DNA of 64,000 bases from Symbiodinium sp. CCMP2592 (GCA_905221615.1 CAJNDT010003524.1:310001-374000), one strand, 5' to 3'; shown: positions 44,664 to 58,000, counted from the stretch's first letter. Notes: generated by a model from the letters alone, not told the origin. Made by a program: numbers and translations.

Positions 44664-45497
44664 CAACAAAAATAATAAATTTTGCAGACCTCAGGCCGAG
44701 AAGGTCTGCAAAATTAGCGATTTTTGTTGTGCAGGGTAGTCCTCGCAACAAACATCGCTAATTTTGCAGACCTCAGGCCGGGAAGGTCTGCAAAATTAGC
44801 GATTTTTGTTGTGCAGGGTGGTCCTCGCAAAAAATCGCTAATTTTGCAGACCTCAGGCCGGGAAGGTCTGCAAAATTAGCGATTTTTGTTGTGCAGAGTG
44901 GTCCTCGCAACAAAAATCGTTAATTTTGCAGACCTCAGGCCGGGAAGGTCTGCAAAATTAGCGATTTTTGTTGTGCAGAGTGGTCCTCGCAACAAAAATC
45001 GTTAATTTTGCAGACCTCAGGCCGGGAAGGTCTGCAAAATTAGCGATTTTTGTTGTGCAGGGTAGTCCTCGCAACAAACATCGCTAATTTTGCAGACCTC
45101 AGGCCGGGAAGGTCTGCAAAATTAGCGATTTTTGTTGTGCAGGGTAGTCCTCGCAACAAACATCGCTAATTTTGCAGACCTCAGGCCGAGAAGGTCTGCA
45201 AAATTAGCGATTTTTGTTGTGCAGGGTGGTCCTCGCAACAAAAATCGCTAATTTTGCAGACCTCAGGCCGGGAAGGTCTGCAAAATTAGGGATTTTTGTT
45301 GTGCAGAGTGGTCCTCGCAACAAAAATCGTTAATTTTGCAGACCTCAGGCCGGGAAGGTCTGCAAAATTAGCGATTTTTGTTGTGCAGGGTGGTCCTCGC
45401 AACAAAAATCGCTAATTTTGCAGACCTCAGGCCGGGAAGGTCTGCAAAATTAGCGATTTTTGTTGTGCAGGGTGGTCCTCGCAACAAAAATCGCTAA
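44664..45497. repeat. Ten tandem 82-bp units, each a near-perfect hairpin
   Basis: The marker GCAGACCTCAGGCC starts at 44684, 44766, 44846, 44928, 45010, 45092, 45174, 45256, 45338 and 45420: nine steps of 82 bases except one of 80. Each unit holds a 66-nt hairpin (first complete one 44746-44811) with about 28-bp arms from CAACAAAAATCGC to GCAGACCT and a 10-nt loop near CAGGCCGGGA, joined by a 16-nt linker TGCAGGGTGGTCCTCG. The first left arm is degenerate. Sequence variants sort into three linker/left-arm types (GGTAG with AAACATCGC, GAGTGG with AAAAATCGT, GGTGG with AAAAATCGC). No open frame of note. Function unknown: a satellite, a small-RNA precursor array or a chromosome-structure element are all possible. 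Confidence 0.95.
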
Positions 45498-45530
45498 GGC
45501 CATTAACATTTAAATATACATTTGAAAGAG

Positions 45531-45566
45531 AGGTTTAGGGTTTAGGGTTTAGGGTTTAGGGTTTAG
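45531..45566. repeat. TTTAGGG array, about five units
   Basis: Perfect TTTAGGG units directly right of the hairpin array, after GGCCATTAACATTTAAATAT. Confidence 0.95.
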
Positions 45567-45718
45567 GTCCAGGGGCTTAACTAGGATACCCAGTAACCTA
45601 AGAATAAAAAGGCCTCTCTTTTTGGTATTGGGTAACTTTATAAGGAACCTAGGACTACAAAAAGGGAATAAGGGCACTACTGGGCATCCTAGGCAAAGAC
45701 TCAAAAGCCGGGAATGAG

Positions 45719-45823
45719 ATGGGTAGTTTTCAAAACTAGGGCCCCGTTTTGGGCACCCTGAATATTAGGTGCCGTATTATATTAGGGACCCAGAAAGGGG
45801 CCATAACTTTGACAACCACCCAT
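45719..45823. mobile_element. Inverted-repeat element, family F
   Basis: TGGGTAGTTTTCAAAACTAG and AACTTTGACAACCACCCA ends; core CACCCTGAATATTAGGTGCC. Orientation opposite to the copies at 61927 and 63777. Confidence 0.8.
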
Positions 45824-45994
45824 AATCTCTTGCCTCCAAAGCATGTAAGCCCTATAGGACCCTTTTGAATCCCAAAAAAGAACTCTCTGAGTCTGTAAAA
45901 CTAAGTTCTATATGCATTCGGGTTTGGGCTGCTTGTTCGGGGTGCGTTGAGTGCCAGCCTCGGATTCCAGATGTGTGGCTTGTAGTTTTAGAGT

Positions 45995-46190
45995 TTAGGG
46001 GTTTAGGGTTTAGGGTTTAGGGGTTTAGGGTTTAGGGTTTAGGGTTTAGGGGTTTAGGGTTTAGGGTTTAGGGTTTAGGGGTTTAGGGTTTAGGGTTTAG
46101 GGTTTAGGGTTTAGGGTTTAGGGTTTAGGGTTTAGGGTTTAGGGTTTAGGGTTTAGGGTTTGGGGTTTAGGGTTTAGGGTTTAGGGCTTG
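45995..46190. repeat. Longest TTTAGGG array (about 27 units)
   Basis: TTTAGGG units with every few units GGTTTAGGGG variants up to 46085, then nearly perfect units to 46190. Too interrupted and too far from any end to be a chromosome terminus. Confidence 0.95.
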
Positions 46191-46199
46191 TAGCTTGGG

Positions 46200-48950
46200 T
46201 TGTTGCTTCAAGGCGCGATGAAGTTGGCGATAGCTGTATGACATTTACAAGACCCAGCAAGCAAAAGACATGGCTTGCATTTTCCGCGCTGCGCCTATTG
46301 CAGACCACTGCGTTTGAGAAACTCTTGCACGCAGACTGCACCACATGCTTCCCAGCTGGACCTCTTCGTCGTAGCCCCCCTTTACCGAATGGTCCACTCA
46401 CTAGACTGGCAATTACAGAGAAGACACCTGAACCCACAACTAGTCCATGGTTGGGACAATATCAAACATTAATAATGTCTAGTCCTTCTTGGGGGTATTA
46501 AGCAAAAAATGCTACCAGACACGATGATAAAAATAAACAACGGTACTCGAGGGCTTCGGGTCAAGCCACGGAATTACCGAGCCAATCGCAAACCCCCGAT
46601 GGATCCTCTGCAAGATTCTAGGGGGCGCAACATTAAAGGTAGGGTTTTAGGCTACATGATAGTAACTACAGTATGACTATATGGGGTCTTCTGGTGGATA
46701 TTCTTGCCACCAAGTCTCACGCGCTTTCGGAGTGCGTATTCGGTAGAGAGGTTGCGACGATGGCTGTACACCGATACAGGAACGGGCGCCTGGGGTACGG
46801 TGCCAGTACCTACGTGGCATGTAACTAATTCTGCTCATGCAAGCCGCCGGCAGCACCACTGCCACCAGCACTAAACGAAACTAGACAAAACCTACTGTAG
46901 GAACCTGCCTTAAACACCCTGGGCCTACAATCCCAAACTAACGGGATTCATATAAGGAACCCTAATAACGGCCCAAGATTTCTTGATCAGGTTCCTACAT
47001 TACTTGAAAAGATCTCAAAAGATCCTAAAACTTCTCACAGAGTGTCGGCGCCTGGGCCGTTTCAAGCATCGTCGTACCATTCGTGCGATAATCCGGGAAC
47101 ACATCCGGCTTTGTGTGACACCGCGCTTCTTTGGGGCTAGCATTTTCGATGTGGGGATTTACGGGTATGGGGTTTTGGGTTTAAGGTTCAGGATGCTCGG
47201 GTTTTCGGGATTTGGGGTGCTGTGTTTTGGGGCTTTGAGGGTTCAGAGTCTTTCGAGCATGCGAGGGGGTGTGGTCCATGCCCTTGCCAGTGCCCATATC
47301 TCGACCTAAACATAGACACTGTACCTCCCTCGACAGAAGCCTAGCTTAAAAAACCCACTGCCTTTACATTCAACCAAAACACGAACCTGACAAAAATCCT
47401 GCCAAGCCTTTTCCTGCCCCACATCCCATGCAGATCCTCCAAGCATTCATCGGGCGAGACTGCTGAAATACAGACGAAACATCCAGCCATAAACGAAAAA
47501 CTGCGTCGCAAACACATCAAAATTTCGATTCAAGCGCCGAGGAAAAGACGCCCTTAGAGACATCTCCTTGCAGATCCAGCACCAAACGAACCAAGAAACT
47601 GGGTTCCTGTTAAGGAATGTAGTTAAGCTACCATAAAAAGGATCTCTGGTAAATAATATGGTTTCTGTATTAAGGTAGTTGAAAATAACATCCTTAACAA
47701 GAGCCCGGAAAGGTGTGGCCAGCCCTACAAGCAAGCGCATACTCGAGCAGTCGTGCCAAAGCCTCCTAACCCCTTTTAAGCCCCAGACCTCGGCCCGAAA
47801 CTCCATTCCCTCATCCCAAAGCCGCTATGCTGCCTTTGCAAACCCATTGCAGAACCTTTTGGAAAATATACCACCCATAAAGAACTCGAATAGCGAAGAA
47901 CCCCACATTCCAAAAACAAGTGAGCACCTCCGAGGAGAGCAACCGATCGTGGAGCCCTTCTTGTGCCTCTCGCGATTTGATCTGGGGATTCCTTAGGGGG
48001 AGGACGGTTCCCACAACATGGATCAGAATAGGGATCCTGCTATGCACGGTCTATGTCTCAAACCCCATAGAGCTTTCTAACTTGAAGGGTTTAGGCTCAG
48101 AGGTTTCCCGAACGTGTTGGATCGTTCAGGATATGGGAGGCTTTTGTCGTTGCTGCTCCGGTGGATTCTGATCTTGGCGCCGCTGCTGCTGCTTCTACCG
48201 TTGCCGTTGTCGTCGGCGTCGTTGTCGTGGTTGGTGGCTCTGTGTCGTAAAAACCTCAAATTGAACAAACTCGAAATCCTTCCAGTGCTTCCAAGTCGAA
48301 CATAGCCCCACGCGTCCTGAGTTCCAGGACCACCAACGCCAAAGCCTCCAAGTGTCGAAGTCCTACAACCGGCGAAGAAAACTAGAACAATAAACCCGGG
48401 GGGACGAGAATCAAACCCTAAGCCCTAAACCCTAAACCCGAAACCCCTAAACCCAAGCTCGTAAGACTCGGGCATCAGGTTCAAAGCGTAGGGACAAAGC
48501 ACAGCAACACCCACCGAGAAGCCACCTATAACTAGCCATGAACCTCCAAGTAAGCGGAATTTCTCAACACAACGGCAGTTTACCTAGGAACAGGGGCCTT
48601 AATTAATGATTAGAGCCGGTTGCCTTCTCGAAGTCCCGACATGTCCAAGCCGGGGGCGAAATGCCATATCCCAGCCTGAAAGATCAAGGTTCAAAGCTTT
48701 AAAACCCTAGGTGCAAGGGCGAAGCCAAACTTCTTCTAGCCCCAAGCCCTAAATCTCGAACCCTACGGCCTGAATCCTGAATCCAACAATGAGCCCAAAA
48801 GGCGCTAACCGAAAATCCGACAACTTGTGCTCGAAGGCCAGGAAAAAACAGTCCTTATCCTGCAAAGCCGAAAGCCCAAGGCCCTACGTAAAGAACGAAC
48901 ACCTGAAGGGCTCGGGTGTTCGGGGCAATTCCGAAAACCTGCAACCCTCA
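46200..48950. other. Intergenic region, no recognised gene
   Basis: Between the presumed 3' end of the MFS gene and the start of array B. It holds a family E element (46896), CCCTAAA traces, a TTGCCG/GCTGCT-rich patch (48140-48240), half D end (48529-48554) and half B end (48594). Frames at 46238-46501, 47447-47806 and 47679-47996 show no family. Confidence 0.45.
46896..47003. mobile_element. Inverted-repeat element, family E
   Basis: TGTAGGAACCTGCCTTAAAC and ATTTCTTGATCAGGTTCCTACA ends; GGGATTCATATAAGGAACCC inside. Confidence 0.85.
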
Positions 48951-49099
48951 ACCCCAGCCTAAACCCTAAACCCTCAAACCGGAACCCTAAAACCCGGGAC
49001 CCCCCAAACCCGAAACCCTAAAGTTTAAACCCTAAACCCTAAACCCTGAACCATAAACCCTGAATCCATAAACCCTAAACCTTAAACCCAAAACCGCGC

Positions 49100-52000
49100 G
49101 GCCAGAAGATGGCGGCTGCAGCTACGCACGCCGCCGCTTGGCAGAAGATGAGCCCGGCCTCGGGAGGGGTTCGTCAAAAGTGCGTTAAGGGGTTTAAAGT
49201 TTGGGGTTTACGGTTCGTCCGTGAATTAACCCTGAACTTAGGGATGCTTTGGTTTAGGGCTTAGTGTGTTTTACTTTAGGGTTTTGCGGCTTGCTTTTAG
49301 GGTTTCGGGTTTATGGCGGAGGGTTTAAGTTTTAGGGTCCTCGTTTATGGTTATTGAATCACGGGATGAGGGTTAGGGTGGTGTAAGGTCATCAGTAATC
49401 AGGGTGTTCTGGAGTTCTACAGAGTTTTGAGAGGCTTCTCTATGCGTCAGTATGCGGCTCGTTGGAGGTTTTGCTTTCTGTCCGATTCTACTGGGGCTCC
49501 CTGAAGGTCTAACAGAGTCCAACTTGCGGCTTTGGGGGTGCTGCAGAAACCATCGCACAGTTGTTGCATGGATACTTAACCCTACACCCTCAACCTTAAA
49601 CCCTAAACCCTGAACCTGAACCCCTAAACCCTAAAACCCTAAGCCGCCCCTAGCCAGCATTGCCCATGAAGATCTTGGGTTCACATCGTGTGGTTTAAAG
49701 CGACAAGTCACCTCAGAGACCGAATCCACAGTATGAGCCGTAAGCCCCAGAATCAAAAGCCTCTGAAATCCGAAAGTAACAGGCAGAAAGGATCACGATT
49801 ATCCTCCTCCCTTTCAGTTACAGTAGAAGGAATCCCGCACAAATTATCCTTATCCGATGTTTCAAGTTTCCGGGGCTCACTGTACAACGTCCGAAATATA
49901 TCTAAACAGCCAGAATGCAGGACCGTTGTGGATCATCAGCTGCGTTGCCAGGGCCGATAGCAGGCATGGGATTACGCTCCTTTGCGGAGGACTTTGCCAC
50001 GGCTTAGGGTTTACGATTGTGGGCTTGGAATCTGCGAAAAACTGCTCTTATAGTCTTTGCTTAGAGGTTTGGGATGTGAGGATTTAGGAGCTAAAGAAGT
50101 TTCAGGATTGAGGTCGCAGCGTTCAGGGAGTTTGAGTACAGCAGGGCCCCAGGCACCTGCAGTCTTCGTTTGAACAGGTTTTGTGAACTTTAGGGCCTTG
50201 GCTGAGAGCTTGGGTCTTGTCTTAGGGTGTAGAGTCAGTGTAGAGTTGTTGAAGCCCTCTTTTTCCATCTAACTTGCGTCAGAAGCTCAACCGGAACCTT
50301 TGCTCGTGGGGAGGGGATCTATGAATCCCTAAGTGCCCCTTTACAGGGATCTATAGGGTTCCTAACACGTTTAGGGCGCAGGATGTCGGCCAGGGTTAGG
50401 TGGGGTTATAAGCCCCCTAATGTGACATAATTTTGGTTACCCTACTTATAAGTACCCACGAACCTCCAAGCAGGGTCAGGGTTTAAGGCCGAATTTGTGA
50501 CCTGCGTTCACGAACGCAATATCGTGGCCCTTTTGAGTAGATAATTGCTGTGGCCCTGTTGAGTATATAATTGCTTTGCGAAGCTGTTCTACCATCAAAC
50601 GAAAAACTGCTCTTAAGGAACACGTTTACCAAATATTTAAGTACCGAATCCCAATCTTGGAACCCTCAAGGCGTATCTTCATGCCATCAGAATCGAACGC
50701 ACAGCACGAACCCCTGAACCCGACCCACTCCTACACCCTAAAACCTTTAACCCTTTCACACTTTGACCCTGAAACCCTAACCCTCATGTTACGATTGACC
50801 CTAAACCCTGAACCCTAAACCCTAAACCCTAAACCCTGAACCCTGAACCCCGAACCCTAAACCCTGAACCATAAACCCTGAACCCTAAATCCTAAACCCT
50901 AAACCCTAAATCCTAAACCCTGAACCCTAAACCCTGAACCCTAAACCCTGAACCCTAATTGCTCTAACGAACTGCAAAGGCTCTGCGCCACGATCTCACA
51001 TGAGGCAGCCATGCCTGCACAGTCCTCTCGGTGACGCTTGACAGCTAAGGCTTCATTACCGGTTTAGCTTTAAGGGGTTTGGGGTTACCGGTTTAGGTTT
51101 AAGGTTTTGGGGCATCATCCAACTCGGGTGAACTGAGACACTTGGAGGTTCATGGCTAATTATAAGTGTGGTTATAAGTCCCCTAATATGTGTTATAACT
51201 ATGTTTATCCTAATTATAACCCCACTTCTAACTACCCATGAACCTCCAAGCAGGGATTGGTTTGGGGTTTGGGATTCAGGCTTTTGAGCTCAGTTTGTTA
51301 AGCTAAAGATGTTGGATCCCGGATTCATATGCCTAAACCTCTTTTCATCCTCCAGGGGCTCGAAGAAGAGCACGTTGGCAGAGACCAGGGCCATCATTAG
51401 AACGCACGCCTAGCGGATTTAAGTGACTGGTGAAAGGATTATAGCTCTTAAGGTATTATAGGGGTTTAAGGTTTAGGGCTTTAGACTTGTAGAGTTTGGG
51501 TTTGACAGCTGAGGCTTTTCGGAGGCTTCCGGTTCATGGTTTGGTGCTCGGGTTGAGGCGGTGGAGACCATGCAACCCGAAGGTTCTGAAGATTGCAAGT
51601 CGACTGTTTCAGTGAAGCACCCGCGCGTTGGAATCGGAAGGATCTCCTGGGCAAATACCCAAACCTGAATCCTTGAACCCGAAACCCCAAACCCCATAAT
51701 CCTAAACTCTAAACTTTCCTAAACCCTAATCGCTCAACCCTAAGCCCTAAACCCGGAACCTGGAACCTGGCTTAAAGCTGGTTGGGAGCAGAAACGTCGA
51801 GGTGTAGAGCGTGGAGGGTCCACAGTAAACCGCAGAAAGTTGCAACATGGGATAAGGGGGTGTAGGGTTTTGGATTTATATAGGGCGGAGGATGAGAATG
51901 TTCGAACTTTCTGAACTCCAATTGCATTGTGTTGCACTGTATTTGGAGATGTAGAACCCATGAAGGTGGTGAGCTTATACTTTTAGGGTCGGAGGGCTTC

Positions 52001-55000
52001 GCAGCCAGATCAAAAAGTTCGCGCCGTGGCCAACGTGCAATCATCATGTTTGGCCAGGAAACTAGAGTCCCTAAACCCTCAGCTCTACCCTACACCCTAA
52101 ACTGCACCCTACACACTAAACCCGAAACCTGGAAAACCTGGAGCCCGAAACTATTGCGAACATAGCGCACGTCTATCCCTGAAGCAAGCCAGCTTAAGTT
52201 TGAGGGCAGATTTGCCGCTTGGAGCGGCTGTAGACTGGGCTCCGGCCCTTCACAATAAATCCCTCAAGAAGGCACGTTGTATATCGATCGGTACGTTCGT
52301 CACGAGGGACCTTCTAAAAGGGCGACGACACCCTGAAATCCGAGAAAGCCCGTGGAAGTCCTTCACAACCGACAAGCCCTACTTAGCAAATAAGGATCCA
52401 AGTACCTGAATCGGGGTTACACATATGTTCAACTCTACCTGAGTTACCCTGCTCACTAAGTCTCTAGATCTTAAGCCCTTACTTACAAAGTCCCTTGATC
52501 CTCAACCTGCAACCCACTGGGTTTGGCGCGGCCCTGCCTGGAGGAAGGACCCTGCGAGGTAACCCCAGAGGAACTGGGAGAAGAAAAAACCCAGCAGCCT
52601 CAGGGGTGAAGAAAAAAATGCATGGAAACACTGAAATGGAGAAGGCTCCAAGCAACAAGCAAACTATAATGTAGGCCCCGGTTACTAGTGCCGCCTACCT
52701 TTAAACAGGGAATAACAAGGATCCTAGCATTTGGTCCCTTCAAGAAGGGAGTCTACTAATCAGGGGCCTACAGTCAAAACGTCACCTTACTTACAACCCA
52801 AGTCGCCCGGCCCGACCCAAGAGGTACCCCAAAACCAGATGCCCCAAACTCTCAAGGAACATACGATCCAAACAACTGGCTGATGAGAGCCTAAACAGCT
52901 ATTGCACATCAACGGCAGTTAAGGGCTACAGTTTAGGATGTACGGCTTACTATCTTTGCTTACCGTTTCAGGCTTGGGGCCTGGTCCGGAGAGAAAACCA
53001 GGATCAGGATCCAACAAGTGCTGAAGTATCCTTTGGGTAGTAGGGAATGGAGGAACGGGGACATTCTTCCATTCCCTACTAACCAAAGGTAAGTGAAGTA
53101 TCGTGCTGCAAAGCCCGGTAGCAGGGAGATTGCACCAGCAGCGCCAAGAAGACTCAAAGCCCAGCGTGCCATCTGCAGCACACTGCCCAGCCGAAGCCTC
53201 GAAGGCAGGCCCTCAACCCCTCAAGCCAGACACCCCAAACCCAAAGCCCCCGATACCAAACCGTCAACCCCGCAAATCGTGAAGCTTTTAGATTTAGACG
53301 CCGCAAAGAAACTTGCAGCCCCGCATGTTGAGACCGAACCCTTCAACTTGAAACCCACCTCCTGCTCCTTTGGGAAAACCCTGCGGGCAACATGTCAAGT
53401 CCGTCTTCTTTAATGGCTTGGCCTGATATAGGGGCCTTAATCAATAAGTGTGTATACATACAGTAGTTTAAATATAGTGAGAACCTTTTGGTATAGAATA
53501 GTGAGATTATTTCTGCCTTATCTATGAGTGGGAACCCCTAAATAATTGCACAGTGTTACAGTGCGTATCTCCATATTAGATGCAGACAAGCCCCTAAACC
53601 CTAAACCCTAAACTCTAAACCGAAGCACAAATCCCCCCAGAGCCGAGGCCTCTCGATCAAGAAGGCGCCAATGCCACAGAGCGCACCAAACACGAGCCTT
53701 GGCTTAAGAGTTTCATGATATCGGGTTGGGGGGCTAGGATTCAGGGGTTTAGGGTTTATATGGGGGTTTAGGATTTAGGGCACCAGAGGTTTAGGGTTCA
53801 GGGTTTAGTGCTTTAGGGCTTAGGGTACCGCCCTCACGTTAACCGCCCTAAACCATGCAGTGGAAACTACACCGTCAACCCCTGAACTAAACCCTAAACC
53901 TGATAGACCCTGAGCCCTAAACCGTAAACCCCAAACAATGCTCAGGCACATGATCTCCGACGAATTAATTACCGACTCGCCAAAGGTCACCTGCGGCACA
54001 GTCTTGGGATTCACTTTAGGGCTCTAACTCTGTTTCTAACAAAGTTTGTGGGTTCTGGCTCGGTTTCTTACCAGTTAGTGGGTTCTGACTCTGTTTCTAA
54101 CAAGTTAGTGGGTTTCTAATGAGTTTGAATACAAGTTACCAGGTTTGCGAGGATTTAGCCCTTTGTGGTTTGCGGCGTTCGGAGCTTACTGCCTTCGGGC
54201 ATATCCCGGTGGGAAGTGTAAAGGTTTGGGGACTGCCGCCTGCAGCCTCTCCTGTGTCTCTTTGGGACTTAATCAAGGTCTCTGGCTGTCTCGAAGATAG
54301 GACGTGTGTGATTTAGGCTTCTGCTTTGAGTCTGCAGAATGCTGCAGGAATTGAAAGTTTACTGATTGAACAAGGTTCTTGCAGGATTCTTACCCTCAAA
54401 CCCTGGAACCCGAAGGGCTAAAGCCGAAAACTCTGTGCTTTATTTCGTGACTCCTTAGCATGTAACTCCACGCCTCTGCCAGGTAGCTGCTGTTCGCGTT
54501 GAAGGTAAAATAAGCGCCCATGACGCAACCTGATTTGCTTTTCAAGGGGTGCGCAGCCCGCTGATGCACTGCCTTTAAACCTGAAACCCTGAACCCCGAA
54601 AATCCAAAAACCCTAAACCCGAAGCCCTTTGCCTGGAAACCTTGGTGCCTCGAGACCCTCCAGAAACATCCGGGGAACCCTTAACCACCCTAAACCGCTA
54701 CATATGATACTAATCCGAATCCGTAGAATACCCCTCATAGCAACACTTACGTTACCCCGTATAGCACCCCATCATAGCAACCCTGCTGGCAGCCTGTTTC
54801 TTCGACAGCAACCAAGCTTTGGGGGGCCTGCTTGTGATTTTCCAATGCTCTTTTGTTTTGGGGTTTACGGGCTTTGGGATTCGGGGTTTAGGGGTTTAGG
54901 GGTGAGTCAACTTGGGCTTGCCGGCTCTGAGTTTAGGATGCAATGCCTACTATAGGGATCCAACAATTTTGGATTTCGGCTTTACAGATCTTTAGTGGAT

Positions 55001-58000
55001 ACATTAGGGTTCTTATGAGGGGCATACGGGTCTCTACGAGGGCTTCTACAAGGGTTCTTTCAGGAGGTTCATGAGACTTGGTAAGGTCATAGGTACCTTC
55101 ATTGGGGCTATCATCATATATAAATTATAAGTGTGGTAACCTTACTTATAACTCGAGCCACTAAGCCCCATGATCCTTTAAGTAAACCCTAAAACCCCTG
55201 CCCTTTGAAGTATGACCCTAGTTACTGAGCCCCATGATCCTTTAAGTAGACCGTCTGTCGCCTGGGAAAGGCCTGACCCGCTCTCCAGACCTAAACACCG
55301 GGCGCTAAACCTGAAGCGCTGACTGTGAGCTGAGCAGCTTTCCGTCAGAAGGAGGCAAAGAAGGTGTGGGTCCAAGATTCTTGAGAGGTCGCTGAGGTAG
55401 CTTTGACTCTCTCCGTCCGGGCAGCATTCCTCAAGCAAATCTCATGGAAGCTTCGTCTTACCAGTACACTGTGGTTCTGGCACCTGTAACTCATACTCTT
55501 ATATGGACTATAGGCAGAAGCTTCTCTCCGTAAGCAGACTTCCACACTAGGTGTTTCTGGGATGTGGGCTCACGGGACAGATATGTCACTCAACTTCTGT
55601 AACTCCAGCGCACTCCCCCACAGCAAGTTAAGCGCATCGGTCTCAGATCTCGGTGCTCTGGCTCCTCTATCGCAGCATCTTGACAGGGACGAGGAGGACT
55701 CCTCGTCCCTCAACGGTGCTACCACTCCCCACCCCAGTCGCCCGCGGGAGTTTGTTCTCCAACCTTTCTTTCGAGTCTCCCTAAGCCTGTCGAAGAGACA
55801 CACGGATCTTCGTGCCATCCGGGTAGGTCCACAGCTCCCGGAGCAGCGGGCTCTCCATGTGCTGGCTTTCTTCCTTGCGTGCCGCGGCTATCCTGCATGA
55901 CTCCTTGACTGCATTCATGCAGCCCCCAGCCTCGTGCGTTATACACCCCCAGAGTCAGCTCTAAACAACCCTAAAGCCCCAAAACTCCAAAACCCCGAAC
56001 CCTTAACTTGGGGATTCGGGTTCAGGGTTTGGGTGTAGGGTTCAGGGACCACGACAGCCCAGAACCCAGACGAAACCATAACATGACAATCGGGGTTTAT
56101 GGTTCAGGACGTGTCGACGTGAAAAAAACCGGCTTAGTGCACACCGTTGCTTAGTCCAAAACTGACGGCCTAGTTCCGGAGACCGATTGGCATACGGGAT
56201 CCGCAAATCCTGCAACCCTAAAGCTTTAAGGAATAAAAACTATGAGTATGAGCTCTTCACTTTTATCCCTGAACCCGGAAACCTGGAAGGCTGCACGCCG
56301 ACACACTTGCTACCAAACCCCTGAACACACATTTTAAGTAAGACTAGGGTATATTATGCAACAACCATAAGAGGATCCTGGACGAATAGTATTCATTAGT
56401 TACGAAATATTCAGACACCATGAAACCCTAAACCGTAAAAAACCTGAACTATGCCCTAAACCCTGCACACCCATATTGTGTTCGGCTGAGCCACAACCAT
56501 GGCCAAGCCAGCATAGCTGGCGAGGAGGCCCCAGATCCTGCAGCTTAAACTTTGGGGGTTCCTTTAAGGGTTCAAAAAAAATATATATATACATTTTTTT
56601 TCTGTAGAAATGTACTAATTATATATGCTGGCCTCTGCAAAGGGCTTAGGGTTTAGGGCTTAGATCTTAAACGTAGGTTTAAGCTTTAGGGTTCAGTCAG
56701 GGCCTAGTTAAGCCCAGATTTGGGTACTCTGGCTGGGTTCGCGGTGTAGGTCGTAGGTTTAGGGTTTAGGGTATAGGGTTTTGGGTTCAGGGCTTAGGGT
56801 TTAGGGTTAAGGGTTTAGGGCTTAGGGCTTAGGGTTTAGGGTTTAGGGTTTAGGGTTTAGGGTATAGGGTTTTGGCTTCAGGGCTTAGGGCTTAGGGTTT
56901 AGGGTTTAGGGCTTAGGGCTTAGGGCTTAGGGTTTAGGGTTTAGGGTCTAGGGAGGGTGTAGGGCCCAGTTGAGCTTGCTTTATAATACTCGGGTTCGTG
57001 AAACGGCTCTCTACCGGGTTCAGAAGCCCTGGAGGGGATAAAACTAGCTAGTCTTCACTTGTGTCAGCTATCAGCACTATACTCTGGTTCAGGGTTTAGG
57101 GTTTAGGGCAGTGCACCGCAACAGCAGAGTAAAACCCTCCATACTAAACCCTAGAACCCTAAAACCTAGAAGTTCAGCCAAGCAGCAGGGCAAGGCCAAA
57201 AAACGACGCGCGCCAGCTCCAGTAATGCGCGCCGAGCCCTCCGACAAGAGGAGCCAAGGCAATGCCCACGAAAGCCATCATCCTCAAATCCATGGAGTGT
57301 ATGGCTCCCAGAGCTCGAATCGATACTTCCACCTCTGGACAGAACCTAAGACCCTAAGACTCTTTCAGACTTGAAGACCAGTCCAACCCCTCCCACACCC
57401 TCAACACTCCAGATAACCTTGGCCTCCAGTCACCTTAGTACAGTCACGACTTTGAGGACTTAACTTGGGATGACCTCTAAGGGACATCCGAAAAAAACCC
57501 TGAACCCTAGAGCCCCTAAACTCTTAAACTCTGCAGCCCTAAACCATGAGCCCAAAGGCCCGAGGCCCCAAAAGAAACCATGAAGCAAGCAGCTGCAAAG
57601 CCGCGACGACTACGAAACGCTCGGATGGCTCAGCGAAGTAGTCGCGGGCCATGGCAAAGATGACCTGATCGTGGGATTTAGAGTTCGGGCATTAGGACAT
57701 GGGGTTCAGCCATTATGGTGTAAGGCTCCGGATAGGGTCTTCGTCCTACCACTACTGCTACTGCTGCTGCTGCAAATCATGCGACAGTCATTGTTAAGGA
57801 TTTAGGCTTCGGGTTACCTAGTTGGAGGTTCATGAGTAGTTGTAAGTGGATTAGGGTATCCATAATTATAAGCCATATAAGGGGACTTATGACCCCACTT
57901 ATAATTACCCATGAAAATCCAAGTAGAGTCCTAGAAGATCCTAGAAGATGGCACAAACACCGCATGAAACCAGGCGGCATCTAGAACAACCAAGCCTGCG

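Noticed and set aside
44664-45497. CRISPR-like array (regular repeats)
   Set aside because: The unit repeats as a whole with no unique spacers, the repeat is palindromic over most of its length, there are no cas genes, and the DNA is eukaryotic.
45995-46190. A true chromosome end
   Set aside because: Sequence with genes continues on both sides, and similar shorter arrays occur throughout the window in both orientations.
48140-48240. Leucine-rich plus-strand frame as a signal or membrane protein
   Set aside because: The stretch is a degenerate TTGCCG/GCTGCT simple repeat; the hydrophobicity comes from the repeat.
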